DNA from: Bacilli bacterium | GTDB taxonomy: Bacteria > Bacillota_I > Bacilli_A > RF39 > UBA660 | Assembly (NCBI GenBank): GCA_017460245.1 | Contig: JAFUBK010000031.1 | Span: forward strand, 1-9,686 | Direction of reading: 5' to 3' | Length of the DNA stretch: 9,686 bases | In this document: positions 1 through 5,870 of the stretch, in pieces | How positions within the stretch are numbered: the stretch's first letter is position 1 | How the letters are laid out: every line of letters starts with the position of its first letter | Translations under genes and position numbers: made by a program | The notes under the pieces: generated by a model | The model's input: the letters and a program-made list of their open reading frames with translations, nothing else | The model's database searches: none | What the model was told of the DNA's origin: nothing

Positions 1-555
1 AATATTACCTTGAATATATAATATTGGATGGCTTTTTTGAGAAAAAAATGTTATTTTTTCTTTTGGGTAATTAAAGAAATTTTGTTTTGTAAAAAACGAT
101 TTTGTTTCTTCTTCATTATCTTTACTTGTTAATATATACCATGGAATATTAACTTTATAATTATTTGCTATTTCATTTAACTGTTTGGCAATTAGACCAA
201 AAATACTTATTTTAGTATTATTTATCTCTAATTCGTAAGTTCCTTTTGGGGCGTGATGTCCTAATCTGGTTCCAGAACCTCCGGCAAGAGTTATTAAGGC
301 GTAGTTTTTTATATAAGAAAGTCCTAGTGTTTCTAACTGTTTTTTGTTTATTTTTGTTTTAGCAAAATATTTAATTGGTTTAATTTCTTCCGTTATAATA
401 TTTGTTTTTTCATAAGACTTTTGGTACAATTTTTTCATTTTAAAAAAAGGAATTGTTTCTAAATCTTTTAAAAACTTTTCTCTTTCTTCTTTAGTTAATT
501 CATTTATATAATTTAACAAGTGTGTTTGATTAAATTCTTTTAATTTTTCTTCCAT
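1..555 (-). CDS. UDP-sugar pyrophosphorylase (UDPGP family), 5' part only
   Basis: Codons read without a stop from an ATG at 553-555 to the left edge, giving the first 185 residues; the rest lies outside the window. About residues 94-109 carry the UDPGP-family nucleotide-binding loop LAGGSGTRLG...PKG. Near residue 140 there is a PWYILTS segment like the (I)PWYIMTS motif of UDP-N-acetylhexosamine pyrophosphorylases. Known for the family: the enzyme joins UTP to a sugar 1-phosphate (GlcNAc-1-P, GalNAc-1-P or glucose-1-P), giving a UDP-sugar and pyrophosphate in the cytoplasm. Which sugar is used cannot be told from this fragment. The N-terminal 90 residues are helical and Lys/Glu-rich, as usual before the catalytic fold. 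The start is supported by AGGAG at 561-565, which overlaps the stop codon of the phosphodiesterase gene upstream. With an 8-base gap the two are almost certainly cotranscribed and translationally coupled. Confidence 0.85.
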   Translation of the reverse strand, partial: MEEKLKEFNQTHLLNYINELTKEEREKFLKDLETIPFFKMKKLYQKSYEKTNIITEEIKPIKYFAKTKINKKQLETLGLSYIKNYALITLAGGSGTRLGHHAPKGTYELEINNTKISIFGLIAKQLNEIANNYKVNIPWYILTSKDNEEETKSFFTKQNFFNYPKEKITFFSQKSHPILYIQGNI

Positions 556-563
556 AATTACTC

Positions 564-1412
564 CTATCTTGATTTAGGGATATCAATTGTTTCTGGTTCT
601 ACTATGTTTTCTTCACCCATATTTTTTAAAGAATCATATATTTTTCTAGTAGTGTTCGGATGACTAGGATACTGTCTATTTCCTTTTTGATCAGGGCGCT
701 GAATATTAATAAAGTCATTATATACTTTTATTAATATTTTACTATAAGGAACATTTACTATTTCGGCAGTTGTTTGTTTTGGATCACATGTAAGTAAGAT
801 ATAATTCATGTTTTCACTGATTAACCATTTGTTGATGTCTGTTATATCTGGATTTGGAATGTTGGGTTCACCCACACTACCTGGGTTTAAAATATATGTT
901 TTATCTTTATCGATTATCATTGTATTTTCACCTGGGAAAATTAGACCATTTGACGATACTTGGCAAGCGTAAGGAGTATGGGTGTGCCCAGTAAAGCTAA
1001 TTTGTGGCGTAGTGCCTACTAGCATTTCGTTTACGTGCTTTTGATCAACCGGATTATATTTAACGTTGTTACTTTCCTTAGTGGCATGAAAAAAATTTAG
1101 AACTAACTGTTCATATATTAGTTGCTGACTAAGCGGTAATTGGCTTAAGTATTCGATTCTATCCATTCCAAGTTTGCTTCTGGCAAATTTGAAATTTTCG
1201 TTGTTAATAACGTTGTCATCACAGTTTCCTCTCACGACGACTGAACAACTTTCTCTTACAGCATCTACAACTTCTTTCGGATAGATATGTTTGGTTACAA
1301 TATCGCCTAAGCACACAATTTTATCTACGCCTTTACGCTCCATATCTAATAATACAGCGTTTAGAGCATCTATATTGGCGTGAATATCTGATATAATTCC
1401 GATTTTATACAT
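564..1412 (-). CDS. calcineurin-like metallophosphoesterase (YfcE/MJ0936-type phosphodiesterase)
   Basis: This is a 282-residue soluble protein with the ordered metal-binding motifs of the Metallophos_2 family: SDIHAN (D9, H11), GD (G36, D37), GNCD (N63, D65), a lone His at about 109, GHTH (H143, H145) and the NPGSVGEP turn at 176-183. Together these residues hold two divalent metal ions and predict hydrolysis of a phosphodiester or phosphomonoester; the physiological substrate is unknown. YfcE-type enzymes are usually near 180 residues and MJ0912-like ones near 240, so the tail after about residue 230 (polar, ending PKSR) is extra and matches nothing I recognise. The start follows a clear AAGGAGT site at 1418-1424. 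A promoter lies just upstream (1449-1478). The gene is first in a two-gene unit with the UDP-sugar pyrophosphorylase 8 bases downstream. It stops with TAG. Confidence 0.88.
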   Translation of the reverse strand: MYKIGIISDIHANIDALNAVLLDMERKGVDKIVCLGDIVTKHIYPKEVVDAVRESCSVVVRGNCDDNVINNENFKFARSKLGMDRIEYLSQLPLSQQLIYEQLVLNFFHATKESNNVKYNPVDQKHVNEMLVGTTPQISFTGHTHTPYACQVSSNGLIFPGENTMIIDKDKTYILNPGSVGEPNIPNPDITDINKWLISENMNYILLTCDPKQTTAEIVNVPYSKILIKVYNDFINIQRPDQKGNRQYPSHPNTTRKIYDSLKNMGEENIVEPETIDIPKSR

Positions 1413-1448
1413 TTTACACTCCTTTTTTTGGCTTTCTAATGTTAATTT

Positions 1449-1478
1449 ATGATATCACGACTTTTAATAAAAAGTCAA
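1449..1478 (-). promoter_or_regulatory. sigma-A-type promoter for the phosphodiesterase/pyrophosphorylase unit
   Basis: On the minus strand TTGACT (1473-1478) lies 18 bases upstream of TATCAT (1449-1454). Transcription would start near 1442, giving a leader of about 30 bases that contains the AAGGAGT ribosome site before the ATG at 1412. The promoter sits wholly in the 69-base gap after the activase stop codon, so this pair need not depend on the dehydratase operon. Confidence 0.65.
1459..1476. repeat. inverted repeat over the -35/spacer of the 1449-1478 promoter
   Basis: The arms GACTTTT (1459-1465) and AAAAGTC (1470-1476) are perfect complements around a 4-base loop. The repeat overlaps most of the -35 hexamer and the spacer. 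It has no U-run on either side, so it is a poor intrinsic terminator for the activase gene. It could be an operator, or chance in AT-rich DNA. Confidence 0.4.
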
Positions 1479-1481
1479 TTG

Positions 1482-2417
1482 TTAATACCTTCCGCATTTG
1501 CTTCCCCACGAATCGACAAGTTTTTTATTACGATATATTTTTAAAAGTTCGCAATTGTTTGAACACCTATTACATTCTTTAGCAATTGTTTCAAATTTTA
1601 AATTATCTATTTCTAATGAATAGGTTTTGCCTATTTTATTTTTTCTGGAAATTATAGCAGCGCCCACAGCTCCCATTAAATGACCGTTTTCTAAGGCAAT
1701 AACTTCTTTATTTAAAACTTCTTTAAAGTATTTTAAGACGCCTTCATTTTTGGAAACCCCGCCTTGAAAAACAATGGGCTCTTCGATTTTTTTACCTTTA
1801 CCAACATTATTTAGATAATTTACAACTACACTCTTGCATAAGCCAGCTACTATGTCTTCGGTTTTATAGCCTAATTGGGCTTTATGGACGAGATCTGATT
1901 CGGCAAAAACTGTGCATCTAGCAGCTATTTTAACGGGATTTTTTGATTTTAAAGCAAGACGCCCAAATTCTGATACTTCTAGTCCGAGTCTTTTTGCTTG
2001 ACTTGATAAAAAAGCTCCAGTACCAGCAGCACATAATGTATTCATAGCGTAATTTGTTATGATACCATTTTTAATTTGAATTATTTTGGAATCTTGTCCG
2101 CCTATTTCTAAAATTGTTTTTACGTTTGGGTAAAATGCGAGAGTACCAATGGCATGGGCCGTTATTTCATTTTTAACGGCGTTAGCATTTAACATTAAGC
2201 CTATTAATTTTCTAGCACTACCAGTTGTTCCAATCCCTTTTATTTTATATGTTTTTGGAAGGTTTTGTTTTAATATGCTTAAAAGCTTTTTTACAGCCTT
2301 TACAGGGTTACCTTCAGTCCATATGTAACTGGATGTAATTATTTTGTTTTTTTCGTCTATAATAACACCTTTAGTAGATATAGAACCAATATCAATTCCT
2401 AAATATCATTCTTTCAT
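1482..2417 (-). CDS. acyl-CoA dehydratase activase (BcrAD/BadFG/HgdC ATPase), with in-frame TGA at codon 4
   Basis: This is the ATP-dependent [4Fe-4S] activator of 2-hydroxyacyl-CoA dehydratases, which drives a single electron into the dehydratase. From the ATG at 2417 there are 311 codons. Visible motifs: phosphate loop GIDIGSISTKG (7-17); IGGQDSK (105-111); the two family cysteines that bridge a dimer cluster in HgdC, CAAGTG (C129) and CTVFAESD (C168); adenosine loop QGGVSKN (218-224); and GHLMGAVGAA (245-254). A Cys-rich tail follows (C282, C285, C289, C308), which classical HgdC lacks; I associate such tails with the long DUF2229-linked activases. The reading frame starts at an ATGA overlap with the preceding gene, behind GAGGAAA (2423-2429), but codon 4 (2406-2408) is TGA. 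The first ATG after it (2195, residue 75) would delete the ATP loop, so the full frame is annotated. It is either a disrupted gene or a recoded one. It stops with TAA. Confidence 0.75.
2406..2408 (-). other. in-frame TGA, codon 4 of the activase
   Basis: The minus strand reads ATG AAA GAA TGA TAT TTA GGA ATT GAT, so the protein would be M-K-E-(TGA)-Y-L-G-I-D. The flanking residues match the family N-terminus on both sides, so this is one bad codon and not a frameshift. In Acidaminococcus HgdC, as I recall its sequence, the equivalent region is MSIYTLGIDVGS, so an aromatic residue would fit here. Confidence 0.85.
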
Positions 2418-3475
2418 TTTGTTTTCCTCATTTCTAGCATATCATAAAAAGCTTCTAGCCTCGTTTTGATACCCACTTCAGATGTTGCAGCATCAAAACT
2501 AAAAAATAAAACTGGGACATTATAATTATTGGCAATTTTGCTTATTATTGGCATCGCGCCAATTTCTGGTGTACAGAAGGATGATTTGATATGAATTATA
2601 CCATCGTAATTTTCTTCGCATAAGTATTTTGTTCTGGCAATGTTGTCGGCCGCATCAGCGCCCATTGGATATTTGATATATTCTTTGGCATATTTTAAAT
2701 ATTTTGGAACTTTTTTACTTTTTTCAAAAAGTAAATAATGCACGTTTGTGAATCTTTTTATTTCAATATGGTTTTTTGCGAGTGTTTTTTCTAGAAAATA
2801 GTTGGAAAATGGTTCCATTATGGTATACAGTTCACCAATTATTCCTACTTTTAGACAATTGTCAGGTTTATGGATTTTTAGTTTTTCAAATTCTTTTGAA
2901 TAATAACGATATTTTTTACGTAGATCAAAGTATCCTTTTATGTTACTAAATTCTTTTAGGCAAGAAAATTTTAATTCTTCAAATGACCCACTGTTTTCTT
3001 CAAATCCAATGTTTTCTCTTATATAATCATCGATTGTATCCATATATTCAACCATTTTTATGGTTATAAATGTATAATATATGGCTTTTAATTTACTAAA
3101 TTTAGGATTGATTTTTTTGATTTCTTTTATTATTCTTTTGATACTGGTTTTTCCTTTGGTTATTAAATTTGCAAAAATTACATCGTAGTTTAAATCTTGT
3201 AAAATTTGTTTTTGAACTTCACCATAATAACCATATCTACAGCCTCCTCCAAATTGAATAATTGTATTAGCGCCTTTTTCAATGGATTCAATCATTGTTC
3301 CTAGTGTATACTTAAATGGCGTACAGACAAATTCTGGACTGTATTTTGATCCAATTTCAATAGTTTTGGTGGTAATTGGTGGTGGTGATATTACTTTAAC
3401 TTTTAAAGCGTGTCTTAATAAATATTCGATTGGTACTTTATAATCTCCCATTAAAGGATATGATCCTTTAATCAT
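2414..3475 (-). CDS. 2-hydroxyacyl-CoA dehydratase-like protein (HgdB/DUF2229 type)
   Basis: This is a 353-residue soluble protein related to the subunits of 2-hydroxyglutaryl-CoA dehydratase and to the C-terminal part of long activase fusion proteins. Features: GSYPLMGDYKVP (4-15), PPPITTKTIEIG (31-42), SPEFVCTPFK (46-55, C51), GGGCRYGYY (76-84, C79), GELYTIMEPFSN (214-225), SSFCTPEIGAMP (298-309, C301) and a C-terminal TRLEAFYDML (338-347). C51, C79 and C301 are candidate iron-sulfur ligands by analogy with HgdA/HgdB; the true cluster and substrate are unknown. Start: GGAGG about 7 bases before the ATG at 3475, inside the end of the preceding gene, giving an 8-base overlap. It ends at a TGA overlapping the activase ATG (ATGA), a typical coupling junction. 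If TGA were sense, it would extend only five codons to a TAG at 2399-2401. It is probably the partner of the paralogous gene upstream. Confidence 0.82.
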   Translation of the reverse strand: MIKGSYPLMGDYKVPIEYLLRHALKVKVISPPPITTKTIEIGSKYSPEFVCTPFKYTLGTMIESIEKGANTIIQFGGGCRYGYYGEVQKQILQDLNYDVIFANLITKGKTSIKRIIKEIKKINPKFSKLKAIYYTFITIKMVEYMDTIDDYIRENIGFEENSGSFEELKFSCLKEFSNIKGYFDLRKKYRYYSKEFEKLKIHKPDNCLKVGIIGELYTIMEPFSNYFLEKTLAKNHIEIKRFTNVHYLLFEKSKKVPKYLKYAKEYIKYPMGADAADNIARTKYLCEENYDGIIHIKSSFCTPEIGAMPIISKIANNYNVPVLFFSFDAATSEVGIKTRLEAFYDMLEMRKTK

Positions 3476-4370
3476 TTAATCCTCCTTTTAAAATATCGAT
3501 AAAACTTTCTAATCTTGTTTCAACGGCTGTAAAAGTTTGATTGTTATCAATTATTAGGTTTATATATGGTATGTCTATTTTTCGAAATGCGAGTTCATTT
3601 GCAAGAGAATCTGGCCCGCAAGGAAATGCCGATAAAAAAATAACGCCATCTATTTTGTCAAATGAAAATATTAATGATCCTATATTTTCTTTGGAATATT
3701 TAAAATAAAGATCTTTGCTTATTTCTTTACTTAATTTGTTCATTTTTTTTGAATCAAATTTATCACTATAGATTACCGCTATATCATTATTTTCTAAATA
3801 CTTTATGATACTACTGCCTATTAAGCCATCATAAATATTGTAAGGATGCGAGATTATTAAAATTTTTGTTTTTGTTGAATTTAGTTTGTTCATATTATTG
3901 GATATTTCACTTACTTGCTTTTCATTATATTTATCTATAGCGAATTTATAGGCTTTTGATATTTCTGATTTTGTTTTTTTTAATTTTTTGCCCATTTTAA
4001 GCAAACCTTTTTTTAAGGTTTCGTTTTTATCTAAATTTATATTATAAGATAAGATATTACAATTAAAAGTGTTTTTTACAATGTCATATGCACTTAAAAA
4101 GTTGGTACATGTTTGATTATCTAATTTATAGTTATCGATTCTAGGAATTAAGATGTAGTCACATTTATCTTTAAGATAATCAACGTGTCCTAAATATGTT
4201 TTTAGAGCGTAACACATTTCATCGAATGAAACTTTTATTCCTCTTTTGATTATATCTTCGTTTGTTTTTGGACTTATTATGTAGGGAATTTTTAGGTAAT
4301 CAAAGAAATTTGTCCAAATGTCAATATAATAATAATAAAACAAACTTCAGGGAATTCCTATTTTATTCAT
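3468..4370 (-). CDS. acyl-CoA dehydratase activase-related protein (DUF2229), with in-frame TGA at codon 8
   Basis: This is the first gene of the operon. From the ATG at 4370 it has 300 codons. It reads MNKIGIP-(TGA)-SLFYYYYIDIW at the N-terminus, then SPKTNEDI, DEMCYALKTYLGHVDYLKDKC (C53, C70), LIPRID, NQTCTNF (C88), ISHPYNIYDG, SAFPCGPDS (C251) and a C-terminal TRLESFIDIL that parallels TRLEAFYDML in the next gene. The two are therefore paralogs, possibly forming a pseudo-heterodimer like HgdA/HgdB. The family motif, as I know it, is IGIPR(A/S/G)L; the TGA stands at the usual Arg/Lys position. Start evidence: GGTGA at 4375-4379, spaced 4 bases from the ATG, and a promoter just upstream. A TTG at 4343 could restart translation but would lose IGIP and has no good ribosome site. 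It is disrupted or recoded; I annotate the full frame. Substrate unknown. Confidence 0.72.
4347..4349 (-). other. in-frame TGA, codon 8 of the DUF2229 gene
   Basis: The minus strand reads ATA GGA ATT CCC TGA AGT TTG TTT TAT, giving I-G-I-P-(TGA)-S-L-F-Y. The family motif continues on both sides in the same frame. Since Arg is usual here, a single change from AGA or CGA would produce TGA; translation as Trp would place W where the family has a basic residue. Confidence 0.82.
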
Positions 4371-4405
4371 ATAGTCACCAATATAATATATTAAGAATTT
4401 TGTTT

Positions 4406-4434
4406 TTTATGAATAATTGACATTGTTATTGCAA
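4406..4434 (-). promoter_or_regulatory. probable promoter of the dehydratase/activase operon
   Basis: On the minus strand TTGCAA (4429-4434) is 17 bases from CATAAA (4406-4411), 4 of 6 matches to the -10 consensus. The start would be near 4399, leaving a leader of about 29 bases ahead of the GGTGA site and the ATG at 4370. The -35 box lies inside the plus-strand promoter region. Confidence 0.45.
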
Positions 4435-4473
4435 AAATAAAATATGGTTAATTATATGGAAATATGTTATAAT
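4417..4473 (+). promoter_or_regulatory. promoter region of the FemABX gene
   Basis: The best element is an extended -10, TGTTATAAT (4465-4473), with a weak -35 (TGGTTA, 4445-4450) at a spacing of 17; transcription would start near 4480. A second candidate upstream combines a perfect TTGACA (4417-4422) with TAAAAT (4438-4443) at a short 15-base spacing. Both point to the gene starting at 4497. Confidence 0.6.
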
Positions 4474-4484
4474 TAATATTGGTT

Positions 4485-4491
4485 GGAGGTG
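4485..4491 (+). promoter_or_regulatory. ribosome binding site fixing the FemABX start
   Basis: GGAGGTG lies 5 bases before the ATG at 4497. An in-frame TTG at 4479 would place this site inside the coding region and sits at the expected transcription start, so the ATG at 4497 is the start. Confidence 0.85.
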
Positions 4492-4496
4492 TTTTA

Positions 4497-5750
4497 ATGG
4501 AAATAAAACAACTGACAAATGAGGAGTTTAAAACTTTTACTAAAAGTTTTAACTATTCTTCAGTTTTTCAAACTACTAATTATGCATTTACTATGAATGA
4601 AGAAGGTTTTGATTCTATTTTTTTGGGTTTGCTTGAAGGTAAAAAAATTGTGGCAGTCTCTTTGATTATGATTAGGAAAATAAATGGTTTTAAATACGCT
4701 TATGCACCTCGTGGGTATTTAATTGATTATAATAATTTGGATTTAGTTACTGAATTTACTAATCAAATAAAAAAATATTTAGGAAAAAAAGATATTGTAG
4801 CTATTAAGATTAGTCCATTATTGATTAAAAATATCTATAATTCTGAAAATAAAGTTGTTGGTCAAAATATGTCTTATGATATGATTTTTAATCACTTAAA
4901 AAAATTAAAATATTATCACTTAGGTTATAATAATAATTTTGAATCTTTAAAGCCAAGGTTTGAGGCGGCAATTAATTTGAATTTACCTTATACTCATTTA
5001 TTTGCGAATATTAAAAAAAATTTTAGAACTAAAATTAGAAAAGCTGAACGTGATGGAATTAAAGTTTATCATGGAAATGAATCTCATTTAGATTATCTTT
5101 ATGAACATACTAAAAAGAAATATCCTCGTGATTTGAGTTATTTTAAAGATTTATATAAGTTTTTTGGTAAAGAAAATTTAATTGATTTTTACTATAGTAA
5201 GCTGGATACTACTGAATATTTAAAAATAACACAAAAACTTTATTCTGATTACCAACGTTTAAGTAATAATCTTAATAATGAGCTTATTAGAAATGGGGGT
5301 AATAATGAGAAAGTAATGAACGAGAAAATAGCAGTTGATAGAACTTTTGAAAAATATAAATTTCAATTAGCAGAAGCTACTAATTATTTGAGAGAGTTTC
5401 CAAATGGAATTATTTTATCTTCGGCATTAGTGGTTAAGTGGAAAGATGAGGTTTATTTAATTATTGATGGTTATGATCATAAATATAAAAAATTTAATGG
5501 TAAGCATTTACTACTATGGAAGCTTATTAGTAGATATTCAAAATTAGGATTTAAAACTTTGAATTTAGGCGGTGTTGCCAATGTAACTAAACCATCTAAA
5601 AAATATGATGGATTAAATGAGTTTAAACTTAATTTTAATTCTCAAATTATTGAATATGCAGGTGATTTTGAATTAATTACTAATTCACCTTTATATTTTA
5701 TGTATCAAAAATCAATAAGTATTGGAAATATGTTGAAGCCTAGTAAGTGA
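4497..5750 (+). CDS. FemABX-family aminoacyltransferase (peptidoglycan peptide bridge)
   Basis: A 417-residue cytoplasmic protein. Family role: transfer of an amino acid from aminoacyl-tRNA to the stem peptide of a peptidoglycan precursor, building the interpeptide bridge. Visible: two GNAT-like halves, the first with YAYAPRGYLIDY (68-79) and the second with DGYDHKYKKFNGKHLLLW (about 324-341) and LNLGGVANVTKP (355-366) followed by LNEFKLNF. Between them is a basic stretch NIKKNFRTKIRKAERDGIKV (about 171-190) typical of the family, then a polar helical arm at about 240-298, the coiled coil that marks FemA/FemX relatives. Which amino acid is added cannot be told. The gene stands alone, divergent from the dehydratase operon. 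It stops at TGA 5748-5750, in the loop of a terminator hairpin. Reading TGA as sense would add only 16 residues, two of them TGA codons, to a TAA at 5799-5801. The normal-looking end ...NMLKPSK favours a true stop. Confidence 0.87.
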   Translation: MEIKQLTNEEFKTFTKSFNYSSVFQTTNYAFTMNEEGFDSIFLGLLEGKKIVAVSLIMIRKINGFKYAYAPRGYLIDYNNLDLVTEFTNQIKKYLGKKDIVAIKISPLLIKNIYNSENKVVGQNMSYDMIFNHLKKLKYYHLGYNNNFESLKPRFEAAINLNLPYTHLFANIKKNFRTKIRKAERDGIKVYHGNESHLDYLYEHTKKKYPRDLSYFKDLYKFFGKENLIDFYYSKLDTTEYLKITQKLYSDYQRLSNNLNNELIRNGGNNEKVMNEKIAVDRTFEKYKFQLAEATNYLREFPNGIILSSALVVKWKDEVYLIIDGYDHKYKKFNGKHLLLWKLISRYSKLGFKTLNLGGVANVTKPSKKYDGLNEFKLNFNSQIIEYAGDFELITNSPLYFMYQKSISIGNMLKPSK

Positions 5751-5763
5751 TTACGGGCTTTTT
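5736..5763 (+). terminator. intrinsic terminator overlapping the FemABX stop codon
   Basis: AAGCC (5736-5740) pairs with GGCTT (5756-5760) and GTAA (5743-5746) with TTAC (5751-5754). The loop is GTGA, a GNRA-type tetraloop, and the stem runs into TTTTT at 5759-5763. The FemABX stop codon is the TGA within that loop (5748-5750). Confidence 0.65.
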
Positions 5764-5785
5764 ATATATGAGATAAATGATTAGA

Positions 5786-5826
5786 CTTTTTTGTTGGATA
5801 ATAATCTAGCCAAAAAAGAATTTTTT
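5786..5826 (+). terminator. second hairpin after the FemABX gene, possible terminator
   Basis: CTTTTTTG (5786-5793) pairs with CAAAAAAG (5811-5818). The stem continues inward through GAT/ATC with wobble pairs to an AATA loop (5800-5803) and is followed by TTTTTT at 5821-5826. It is AT-rich, with the U-run offset by two bases, so it is weaker than its neighbours. Confidence 0.4.
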
Positions 5827-5834
5827 AAATATTA

Positions 5835-5870
5835 AAAATGGATACAAATTAGTACCCATTTTATTTTTTT
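5835..5870. terminator. bidirectional terminator between the FemABX gene and degV
   Basis: The arms AAAATGGATAC (5835-5845) and GTACCCATTTT (5852-5862) form an 11-pair stem with one mismatched position that is a G-U wobble in the minus-strand RNA. U-rich tails follow on both strands (5859-5870 on plus; the A-run below 5839 read on minus). It serves the convergent genes and overlaps the degV stop codon. Confidence 0.8.

Noticed and set aside
2414..2416. The TGA ending the HgdB-like gene as a third sense TGA.
   Set aside because: The ATGA overlap with the next start is a classic stop-start junction and the protein end looks natural. Readthrough would add only five codons to a TAG, so it neither supports nor excludes recoding.
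4302..4349. A possible SECIS-like pairing right after the codon-8 TGA (GAAGTTTG with CAAATTTC).
   Set aside because: The loop is about 29 bases, the stem is AT-rich with a wobble pair, and there is no clear apical motif; such pairings are common by chance at this composition.
4479..4496. An upstream TTG start for the FemABX gene, adding six residues (V-G-G-V-L before the Met).
   Set aside because: Those codons are the Shine-Dalgarno sequence itself, and the TTG sits at the expected transcription start.
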